DNA of 64,000 nt from Clostridium massiliamazoniense (GTDB lineage Bacteria; Bacillota; Clostridia; Clostridiales; Clostridiaceae): positions 186,001 through 250,000 of the forward strand of contig NZ_LN879467.1 of assembly GCF_001403635.1 (NCBI RefSeq). Reading direction: 5' to 3'. The notes under the pieces were generated by a model, which worked only from the letters and a program-made list of their open reading frames with translations, made no database searches and was not told where the DNA came from. The position numbers and the translations under genes are program-made. Below, in pieces: positions 54,982-64,000 of this stretch. How positions within the stretch are numbered: the stretch's first letter is position 1; each line of letters opens with the position of its first letter.

Positions 54982-55230
54982 TTAATTATTATTAATACTC
55001 TTTTCTACTTCTACTGGTACTGTAACAATACTATTAAATATTTTTCTGAACATAGCCATACTAAATGGTGGTAAAACTGCCATAAATACTATTGAACAAT
55101 ATAAAACTATACTAGTTACCTCTCTTCTTACAACTAGATAGGTCATATATATAATTATTAAAGCTGAAATTATTGTTAAAATAGTAATAAATTTTGATAC
55201 TACTTTACTTTCAAAATTTTTATTATTCAT
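54982..55230 (-). CDS. Small two-helix membrane protein at the end of the atp operon
   Basis: 82 residues: a polar N-terminus, helix FITILTIISALIIIYMTYLVV, a short positive loop, helix TSIVLYCSIVFMAVLPPFSM and a basic-then-acidic tail. It follows atpC by 14 bases with GAGGAG before the ATG and lies inside the operon's terminator, so it is part of the ATP synthase transcript. It is not AtpI: AtpI sits at the front of such operons and has another length and pattern. Function unknown; could be an assembly factor. Confidence 0.72.
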   Translation of the reverse strand: MNNKNFESKVVSKFITILTIISALIIIYMTYLVVRREVTSIVLYCSIVFMAVLPPFSMAMFRKIFNSIVTVPVEVEKSINNN

Positions 55231-55244
55231 AATTGCTCTCCTCT

Positions 55245-55664
55245 TTATAAGTTTTTATTATTATAAAAATCTATTCTAGCAATAGCTCTTTGTAATGCTA
55301 AATTTATTCTTAATTCTTCTATTACATCATCTTTCTCATTACTCTTAGATAACCTATCTTCAGCTCTTTCTTTTGCTAGTTCAGCCCTTTTTATGTCTAT
55401 TTCTTCTCTAGTTTCAGCAGAATCAACACATAAGGTAACTACATTATTACTTACTTCTATCATACCACCTGAAACAAAGTATGATATTTTATTATCTTTA
55501 TCATCAGTTATAATCAGTTCACTAGAAACAGTTGTTGATAGAAAATGTTGATAGTCCACATTTATAGAAAATTCACCTTCTGAGTTTTTACATATAATGT
55601 TTTTTACTTCTCCATCATATTTTTTAACATAGGGAGTAATAAGTAATAACTTAAAAGTTTTCAT
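55245..55664 (-). CDS. atpC: ATP synthase epsilon subunit
   Basis: 139 residues. N-terminal beta-sandwich and two C-terminal helices (AETREEIDIKRAELAKERAED). It forms the central stalk with gamma and can inhibit ATP hydrolysis. AGGAGGG precedes the ATG. The second helix ends in an extra charged RAIARID. Confidence 0.9.
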   Translation of the reverse strand: MKTFKLLLITPYVKKYDGEVKNIICKNSEGEFSINVDYQHFLSTTVSSELIITDDKDNKISYFVSGGMIEVSNNVVTLCVDSAETREEIDIKRAELAKERAEDRLSKSNEKDDVIEELRINLALQRAIARIDFYNNKNL

Positions 55665-55674
55665 ATTAACCCTC

Positions 55675-57081
<1,407 letters not shown>

Positions 57082-57084
57082 TTA

Positions 57085-57978
57085 TTATTTTTGCGCTTCT
57101 GCTCCTCCAACTATTTCTGATATTTCTTGAGTTATTGCACCTTGTCTTATTCTATTGTATTTACTTTGAAGTTTTTCAAGAATATCATCTGCATTCTTTG
57201 TTGCTCCATCCATAGCTTGCATTCTAAAATTTTCTTCACAAGCTCTTGAATGTACCATTGCATTTATTAGTTTTCCTTCTAAATATCTATATAGAAAAAC
57301 TGATACAAGCTCTTCATCCGGTACTTCTGATTCAAATATTTCTCTTTCATTTTCTCCATTTATTACATTCTCATCATTATCAACCAAATTATTTGTATTA
57401 TCCTTTGTAAAAGGGAGTATTATACATTCATTAACTTCTTGATCAATAGATGATTTAAAAACTGTACTTATTAAACTTATTTGACCAAATTCATTATTTA
57501 AGTAAGCATCGAGAATTTTACTACTTATAGTTCTAGCATCTTTTAAATCTAAATTTTCCTTGAAATCAAAAAATTTATCATAAATTGTAAAACCAAATTT
57601 TTTTAAATAAGCTTCTCCTCTTCTACCAATAAGAAATACACTAACATTATTTTTATTATCACTATAAGTATTATTTAAATAAGTTGTTACATTAGCATTA
57701 AATCCACCACATAGCCCAGAATTTGATGCGAATAAAACAATCAACTTTTTCTCACTACTATTTTCATTTACAAAAGGACTTTCACAACCGACCTCTATAG
57801 CACTAAATATTTTATCTCTAATTCTATCTAAACTATTAAAATACTCATCATTTACTACAAGTAAATTTTTAGTTTTTCTTAATTTTGCTGTTGCTACTAA
57901 ACCCATAGCTTTTGTTATTTTTTTAGTACTTTTAACACTTTTTATTCTTCTTTTTATATCTAACAATCCAGCTGCCAT
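57085..57978 (-). CDS. atpG: ATP synthase gamma subunit
   Basis: 297 residues. The conserved N-terminal helix (LLDIKRRIKSVKSTKKITKAM) and C-terminal helix (MQAMDGATKNADDI ... RIRQGAITQEISEIVGGAEA) make the rotating shaft. An Asn- and Asp-rich insertion near residue 195-215 (NTNNLVDNDENVINGENE) is peculiar to this protein. GGAGGAG precedes the ATG. Confidence 0.95.
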   Translation of the reverse strand: MAAGLLDIKRRIKSVKSTKKITKAMGLVATAKLRKTKNLLVVNDEYFNSLDRIRDKIFSAIEVGCESPFVNENSSEKKLIVLFASNSGLCGGFNANVTTYLNNTYSDNKNNVSVFLIGRRGEAYLKKFGFTIYDKFFDFKENLDLKDARTISSKILDAYLNNEFGQISLISTVFKSSIDQEVNECIILPFTKDNTNNLVDNDENVINGENEREIFESEVPDEELVSVFLYRYLEGKLINAMVHSRACEENFRMQAMDGATKNADDILEKLQSKYNRIRQGAITQEISEIVGGAEAQK

Positions 57979-58061
57979 TAACTCACTCCTCCCTTCTGTA
58001 AATAAGGGATTTATACCTAAATCATAATATTTAAAAATCTAGGTATATCCCCTATAAATTT

Positions 58062-59576
58062 CTACATTTTTTCTTTAAATATATTTTTAAATTCTTGAAT
58101 TACATTTTCCATTTTTTCTTTAAATTCATCAGTTAATTTCTTTTCTTTTTGAATAATACTTATTAAATCTGTAGCATTATCATGTATATACTCTAAAAAT
58201 TCTATTTCGAACTTTCTTACATCAGTAACTGCAATGTCAGATAAATAATCATTTACAGCAACATAAATTATAAAGATTTGATCTTCCACAGACATAGGCT
58301 TATATTGGTCTTGTTTTAATATTTCCACTATTCGTTTTCCTTTTGCCAGTCTTCTTTGAGTATCCCTATCTAAATCTGATCCAAATTGAGCAAAGGAAAC
58401 TAATTCCGTATACTGTGCAAGCTCTAATCTTAAAGTACCTGAAACTTCTTTCATTGCTTTTATTTGAGCATTACCACCAACCCTTGATACTGATATCCCT
58501 GCATTAACTGCTGGTCTTTGTCCTGATAGGAATAACTCTCCTTCTAGGAATATCTGACCATCTGTAATTGATATTACGTTAGTAGGAATATATGCTGAAA
58601 CATCTCCTGCTTGAGTTTCAATTATTGGTAAAGCTGTCATTGAACCACTACCCAGTTCCTTTGAAAGCTTAGCTGCTCTTTCTAGAAGTCTTGAATGTAT
58701 ATAGAATACATCACCTGGATAAGCTTCTCTACCTGGTGGTCTCCTTAATAATAACGCCATTGTTCTATAAGCAACTGCATGTTTAGACAAGTCATCATAA
58801 ATTATAAGAACATCTTTACCACCATACATGAAATGTTCTCCTATAGCACATCCTGAATAAGGTGCTATATATTGAAGAGGTGCTGAATCTGAAGCTGTTG
58901 CGGCAACTATTATTGTATAATCAATTGCACCCTCTTCTGTTAATGTGTTTACTATATTTGCAACTGTAGATTGTTTTTGTCCAATTGCAACATATATACA
59001 AATTACATCTTTTCCTTTTTGATTAATTATAGTATCTACAGCAATAGCAGTTTTACCTGTTTGTCTATCTCCAATTATAAGTTCCCTTTGTCCTTTACCA
59101 ATTGGAACCATTGAATCTATAGCCTTTATTCCTGTTTGTAATGGTTCATTAACTGAACTTCTATCTATAATGCTTGCTGCTGGAACCTCTATTGATCTAT
59201 GACTTTCTGCTTCTATAGGTCCCTTCCCATCTATAGGTTCACCTAATGAATTTACAACTCTTCCTAATAAGTTTTTTCCTACAGGAACCTCCACTATTTT
59301 TCCGGTTCTAGTTACTATATCGCCTTCTCTTATACCTTCTTCTTCGCCAAGCAATACACATCCAACATTATCTTGCTCTAAATTCAGAGCCATTCCATAT
59401 ACATTATTAGGGAATTTTAATAATTCTCCTTCTACACAATCATCTAGTCCGTGAACCCTTGCAACACCGTCACCGATTTGAATAATTGTACCAGAATCTA
59501 CTTTTTCTAATTTTTTTTCATACTTTTCAACTTCTTTTTTTATTATAGAAGTTATTTCTTCTGGCTTTATATTCAT
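58062..59576 (-). CDS. atpA: ATP synthase alpha subunit
   Basis: 504 residues. [14 protein letters not shown]-loop, [36 protein letters not shown] and the catalytic-site Arg in ISVSRVGG. Non-catalytic F1 subunit. AAGGTGG precedes the ATG, 13 bases after atpH. Confidence 0.97.
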   Translation of the reverse strand: MNIKPEEITSIIKKEVEKYEKKLEKVDSGTIIQIGDGVARVHGLDDCVEGELLKFPNNVYGMALNLEQDNVGCVLLGEEEGIREGDIVTRTGKIVEVPVGKNLLGRVVNSLGEPIDGKGPIEAESHRSIEVPAASIIDRSSVNEPLQTGIKAIDSMVPIGKGQRELIIGDRQTGKTAIAVDTIINQKGKDVICIYVAIGQKQSTVANIVNTLTEEGAIDYTIIVAATASDSAPLQYIAPYSGCAIGEHFMYGGKDVLIIYDDLSKHAVAYRTMALLLRRPPGREAYPGDVFYIHSRLLERAAKLSKELGSGSMTALPIIETQAGDVSAYIPTNVISITDGQIFLEGELFLSGQRPAVNAGISVSRVGGNAQIKAMKEVSGTLRLELAQYTELVSFAQFGSDLDRDTQRRLAKGKRIVEILKQDQYKPMSVEDQIFIIYVAVNDYLSDIAVTDVRKFEIEFLEYIHDNATDLISIIQKEKKLTDEFKEKMENVIQEFKNIFKEKM

Positions 59577-59589
59577 ATGTTCACCACCT

Positions 59590-60129
59590 TTATCTTTTAT
59601 TTACCATTGAATTTTTTATTTCATCATATTGATAAGCCAAGGTTCCATCTATAACCTTATTACCTATCTTTAAATAAACACCTCCAATAATACTTGTATC
59701 TATAACTTCTTCAAGCATTATCTTTTTGTTGTATTGTTTCTCTAATTTCTCTATAAGTTTTGTACACTGTTCTTTTGAAAGTTTAACACAGGTTTTAACA
59801 GTAGCTTTAACTGTATTATTTTCCTCTAACATAATAGCTTCAAGTTGATCAAACTTTGATCTTAAATTTGCTATTCTATCCTTTTCAATTAAAAGATTTA
59901 TAAAATTTAATAAATCTTCATCAATGTTTCCTTTAAATATTTTATTGATAAAATCCTTTTTCTCTACACTACTTATTTGAGGATGTTCTAATACTTCTTT
60001 TAACTGTTCGTTCCCCTCAATAATTTCACAAACTTCCTTTAGTTCTGAAATCACTTGAGAAACTTTATTTTTTTCTTTGGCTATTTTATAAAGAGCAACA
60101 GCATATCTTCGGTCTAAATATTCATACAT
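59590..60129 (-). CDS. atpH: ATP synthase delta subunit
   Basis: 179 residues, OSCP-type: N-terminal helical bundle ([15 protein letters not shown]), the [12 protein letters not shown] motif, and the C-terminal [21 protein letters not shown]. It connects the peripheral stalk to F1. The spacer to atpF is two bases. Confidence 0.94.
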   Translation of the reverse strand: MYEYLDRRYAVALYKIAKEKNKVSQVISELKEVCEIIEGNEQLKEVLEHPQISSVEKKDFINKIFKGNIDEDLLNFINLLIEKDRIANLRSKFDQLEAIMLEENNTVKATVKTCVKLSKEQCTKLIEKLEKQYNKKIMLEEVIDTSIIGGVYLKIGNKVIDGTLAYQYDEIKNSMVNKR

Positions 60130-60131
60130 AT

Positions 60132-60611
60132 CTAAACACCTACCTGTTCAATAAACTTGTCTATTATTTCTTTATGCTTTTTCTCATCTATAATTTCACC
60201 AACAGCTTTTTTAGATATATCAATAGCTATATCAACAGCTTCTTGTTTAAGTTCATATCTCATTTTTTCACTTTCTCTTTGAATATCAACTTCTGCTCTT
60301 GTTCTAATAGAATCTGCTTTTACCTTTGCATCATTTACTATTTCATCAAACTTTTTCATTGCTTGTTGCTTTTTCATCTCAGCAATCTTTTGAGCTTCTA
60401 AATTAGCATTCTTTAATATTTCCTTATTTTTTAGCTTTAACTCCTCTGATTCCTTAAGATTCTTTTCAGTTGTAGCAACTTTATCTACAATGAGTCTCTC
60501 TCTTTCTTCTATCACTGCTTTGAGTTTGCCCCAGAAAACATATTTTAATATAATAAGTAATATTATAAAGTTAATTATTGTCGCTAGCACTTGTTCCCAA
60601 CTAATTGCCAT
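60132..60611 (-). CDS. atpF: ATP synthase b subunit
   Basis: 159 residues. One N-terminal membrane helix (about 8-26) then a long charged coiled-coil helix with a heptad pattern. Forms the stator. GGAAGGAGG precedes the ATG. Only one b gene. Confidence 0.94.
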   Translation of the reverse strand: MAISWEQVLATIINFIILLIILKYVFWGKLKAVIEERERLIVDKVATTEKNLKESEELKLKNKEILKNANLEAQKIAEMKKQQAMKKFDEIVNDAKVKADSIRTRAEVDIQRESEKMRYELKQEAVDIAIDISKKAVGEIIDEKKHKEIIDKFIEQVGV

Positions 60612-60651
60612 ATTATTTTAACCTCCTTCCAAAGGTTATCTTTAAATATTG

Positions 60652-60873
<222 letters not shown>

Positions 60874-60948
60874 TTAACCTCCTTTAACTAGATTTTTAAA
60901 ATATTACTTAAGATATTAACTTATTATGCTACTTGTAGAAGTTTAAAC

Positions 60949-61419
<471 letters not shown>

Positions 61420-61435
61420 TTATAAAATTTTAATT

Positions 61436-62113
61436 CTAATGCTCAACCTCCAATTTAATGTTAATAACAACTAACATTACAAATATTACTGTTTGAAGTG
61501 CTCCATCAAATAAATCAAAGAATGAATGTGGCATTATTGGAAATCCTATTTGAGCTACCCAAGTTATACTATATAACCACTTATATACTAGTGACATAAC
61601 TATAGCGGCTGCTAGCATATTCCCCCAAAGACGTAAACAAAGAGATAAAGGGAATACAATAGCTTCCATTATGTTAAGTGGTAACATAGCTGCATAAGGA
61701 TGGATAAAACCTTTGAAATATCTTCCGATTCCTTTTCTTTTAATTGCAGTTCCATGAATAATCAATATTGCAATGATAGTAAAGCCAATTACTACACTTA
61801 AGTTTCTTGTTGGCGGTCCAAATCCAATTAATCCAAGACAATCCAACATGAATAAAAATAAAAATAATGTACCTACAAAAGGAACATATCCATGGAAATC
61901 TAATCCCATGTTGCTATCAACTAAATCTGAAATATATTCATAAATCATTTCTAGAATACACTGTAATTTCCCTGGATTTTCTACTTTAAATGTTGTGGCC
62001 AAACCTCCTAAAACAACTATTAAAAATAGCATTACAAACCATTGAATTACTATATCAGCATTTATAGCTAGAGGTCCTATATGCCAAATGAACAAGGGTC
62101 CAAAAACATTCAT
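61436..62113 (-). CDS. atpB: ATP synthase a subunit
   Basis: 225 residues, five membrane helices. Contains the essential Arg in LSLCLRLWGNMLAAAIV and the conserved Gln in GALQTVIFVMLVV in the last helix. It forms the proton half-channels against the c ring. The stretch after the Arg has Ala where E. coli has the Glu of AGELIF. It is the first gene of the operon; AtpI, often upstream, is absent. AGGAGGTGAG precedes the ATG. Confidence 0.94.
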   Translation of the reverse strand: MNVFGPLFIWHIGPLAINADIVIQWFVMLFLIVVLGGLATTFKVENPGKLQCILEMIYEYISDLVDSNMGLDFHGYVPFVGTLFLFLFMLDCLGLIGFGPPTRNLSVVIGFTIIAILIIHGTAIKRKGIGRYFKGFIHPYAAMLPLNIMEAIVFPLSLCLRLWGNMLAAAIVMSLVYKWLYSITWVAQIGFPIMPHSFFDLFDGALQTVIFVMLVVINIKLEVEH

Positions 62114-63164
62114 CTTCTCACCTCCTAATATAAAAATTATAAAATTGATACTTTAGTACCTAAAAGGTTCTCTAATTTAATAATTATCAATTTTATTTCG
62201 CATTAATAAACATTTGCAATATTTTTATTGCAAAGTTTCATTTTATTTAATACAAGTACTTAATACCTGTATTATTTTGTACTTAAAAGGATTAAAATGA
62301 ATAAATTTACATATTTTTAATTATTTCATTCCTATTTTTCTTGTATTTTTATCCTTTTTTTAATACAAAACGCCTTAGATTTTCCTTTAATTTCTAAGTG
62401 CACTTCATGTTTTTTATTATAGAACTATATTTCTTCTTTTTTAAATCTTAAATTTAACAGTATTAAATTAAATATAAATCTAAATTCTCGTTAAAGTAAA
62501 TTATATTTATTTTTCTCTATTTTTCTTTGTATTTCTTATATTTTAATATAAATATTCTATTTTTGAATTTATTAAATAATATAATTCATTTTTCAGAATA
62601 TTCAATATATTTTTATGACAATTCTGGTTTTTAAAATATTTTAATGCTAATCGTATACATTTATTTTTTTCATTTTATTTACTTATTAAAAATAATTATC
62701 AATAAATTTTTAATAAATATCTCTAACTTAAAATTAAATTTATTTTTTAATTTAAATAAATACTTTTGAACATCATCTTTTCTTTTCATTCACAAAATTT
62801 ACATTTAATTTAATAAAAATACATAAAAATCTATTTTTTCACTTTTATATCCATTGAAACCATCTATTTTATCTTATTTATAATTATTTAAATATAGCCT
62901 TTAAACTCTACTCTTCTTATATCCTTAAATACTAAAAGTAATTTAATTAATATGCATATTAATTAAATAATTATAAAAATGCTTTATATTTTTACAAATT
63001 ATTTATGATTTATATAATTCTAAAATAAGTGTAGCAGAAATAAGCAGTGAATATGGCATGCAAAATCAACTATAAATAGATAGCTAAAGAATAATAAAAA
63101 AGTTAGTTATAAGAAATTTATGGCAATTAAATAAATTGCTAAAGAAAGATAAAATCCCTAAAAT
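62114..63164. other. 1-kb AT-rich non-coding stretch
   Basis: No frame of more than a few codons, on either strand, with a ribosome site. Long A/T tracts, a small TTGCA...TGCAA inverted repeat at 62214-62236. The atp promoter must lie in the part next to 62113, but no clear boxes stand out. It might be degraded DNA from an older insertion, as the group II intron piece follows. Confidence 0.5.
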
Positions 63165-63343
63165 TAAAGAAACAAACTCATTCATCAAGCCTTATAATGT
63201 AATTCATATTCCTCAGATTAAGACTGTGTCTTCAATTTCCTTCAGATTCCATCTCATACTAGATACACTTGTTATTGAGTATTGATTCCCTATAACAAGT
63301 CCACAATTGACTTTCACCGTCAAGTTATATACATACCAGGCAC
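63165..63343 (-). mobile_element. Group II intron, 5' end only (truncated)
   Basis: From 63343 on the minus strand the sequence begins GTGCCTGGTATG and shows domain I marks of bacterial group II introns: TTGACGGTGAAAGTCAA, GAGATGGAATCTGAAGGAA, and CTGAGGAA ... ATTATAAGGC. Resemblance then fades near 63165. No intron-encoded reverse transcriptase, domain V or 3' end is present, so the intron is dead. It starts one base after a terminator hairpin with its T run, the insertion preference known for class C introns. Confidence 0.7.
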
Positions 63344-63348
63344 GAAAA

Positions 63349-63378
63349 AAATAACCACTCATAAACTAAGTGATTATT
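63349..63378 (-). terminator. Terminator of the SEDS gene, intron target
   Basis: AATAATCACT pairs with AGTGGTTATT and is followed by a T run, after which the group II intron begins. Confidence 0.75.
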
Positions 63379-63444
63379 AAATACTAGAATATTATATTTA
63401 ATTAGGAAACCAAAAATCCATCTAACATTTTATTAAAGAATTAA

Positions 63445-64000
63445 TTAGTCAGTTATGGTTTTCCCCTTATATATATTTATTAATAAACCTATTAAAAATA
63501 AATTTAATACAATACTTTGTCCACCAGTATTTACAATACTAGTTGCTGCTGAAGTAAAAGGAAGTATATTAAGATTCATAAATATGCTCCATATTACTTC
63601 AACTGATATTATAGTTGCTATTACAAATCCTAAAGACTTTCCATAATTACTTTTTGAAACATAAGCAATTCTTATTATTCTCCATAAAAAATACAATAAA
63701 CTTAAAATTATGATTATCCCCACTAACCATCCATAATTATAGATAACATTTGTTATTGGATACCCTTGTCCTAGCATAAATTTGCTATTTCCTCCTGCTC
63801 CTATTAATTTTGAATTAGTGAGAACAGTTCTTACCCCTTGAAAGTTCCATGAATTTTCATAAATCATATTTATTGTTATACCTAAAGTTGTTATGAAAAA
63901 AAGTGTAATATTTATAATCGATACTATTATTGTATATTTTTTATTTTTACTATTTATATAAGTGATAATAGAGTAACTTATTGCATAATACGCAAACATA
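63445..64000 (-). CDS. SEDS-family (FtsW/RodA/SpoVE-like) protein, N-terminus outside the window
   Basis: At least 184 codons, still open at the right edge, so the start is not seen. Five or six membrane helices. A final part MNLNILPFTSAATSIVNTGG then QSIVLNLFLIGLLINI corresponds to the C-terminal glycan-polymerase signature of SEDS proteins (NxGxLPxTGxxLPFxSxGG), but with changed residues: TSAATS for the TGIPLP part. It may be a divergent paralogue. The loop LTNSKLIGAGGNSKFMLGQGYPIT resembles the large extracellular loop carrying the substrate site. Confidence 0.6.
   Translation of the reverse strand, partial: MFAYYAISYSIITYINSKNKKYTIIVSIINITLFFITTLGITINMIYENSWNFQGVRTVLTNSKLIGAGGNSKFMLGQGYPITNVIYNYGWLVGIIIILSLLYFLWRIIRIAYVSKSNYGKSLGFVIATIISVEVIWSIFMNLNILPFTSAATSIVNTGGQSIVLNLFLIGLLINIYKGKTITD

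Noticed and set aside
57290-57430. Frameshift in atpG
   Set aside because: The odd Asn/Asp-rich stretch is an in-frame insertion; both ends of the gamma subunit are intact in one frame.

Overview
The window is about 64 kb of very AT-rich DNA with short intergenic spacers, strong AGGAGG-type ribosome binding sites, frequent TTG and GTG starts and many T-tailed hairpin terminators. Together with the gene content (F-type ATP synthase, PMCA-type calcium pump, TerD/TelA stress operon, BceRS-BceAB module, CIRCE-controlled htpG, AqpZ, PnuC) this points to a low-GC Firmicute, most likely Clostridium sensu stricto. I saw no rRNA, tRNA, CRISPR array or intact prophage or transposon.

Layout. 1-3.1 kb: a secreted surface protein running off the left edge. 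3.1-3.9 kb: gene debris with a dead response-regulator fragment and a 33-bp direct repeat. 4.0-16.5 kb: one long minus-strand block, the Ter stress system. In transcription order it holds a C-C bond lyase, a PRTase with TRSP domain, a PRTase-like/PELOTA protein, a HAD phosphatase, a YceG-like protein, TelA with a prion-like N-terminus, three TerD paralogues (the first with a homopolymer frameshift) and a calcium P-type ATPase. 17.9-21.1 kb: a three-gene ABC-2 exporter. 21.2-23.1 kb: debris (IS4-family transposase tail, a caspase-like remnant). 23.1-38.8 kb: single housekeeping and hypothetical genes (flavin reductase, dipeptidase, alkaline phosphatase, methyltransferase, anion transporter, two glutaredoxin-like proteins) and a truncated ECF sigma factor that keeps its ECF-type promoter. 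39.1-43.7 kb: a BceRS-BceAB antimicrobial-peptide sensing and resistance module. 43.7-54.8 kb: aldo/keto reductase, aquaporin, CYTH, PnuC, TauE/SafE, HtpG, a decayed lipoprotein, phosphatase, thioredoxin, zinc ribbon and PHP genes. 54.9-62.1 kb: the complete ATP synthase operon atpB-c-c-c-atpFHAGDC plus one extra small membrane gene. 62.1-63.4 kb: non-coding, with the 5' end of a group II intron directly behind a terminator. 63.4-64 kb: the C-terminal part of a SEDS-family protein.

Most notable. First, the ATP synthase operon has three different c-subunit genes, and two of them have glycine where the essential ion-binding carboxylate should be. If all three enter one ring, this would be an F-type rotor with silent subunits encoded as separate genes. 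Second, a family of at least ten dispersed intergenic repeats of about 130 bp shares one consensus and ends in a hairpin whose arms change in a compensatory way. It is not explained by any gene and could be a mobile repeat or a structured RNA. Third, several genes are broken in A or T runs (terD, a lipoprotein), which means decay, programmed slippage or sequencing error. Function calls rest on motifs I could read by eye; no database search was run.
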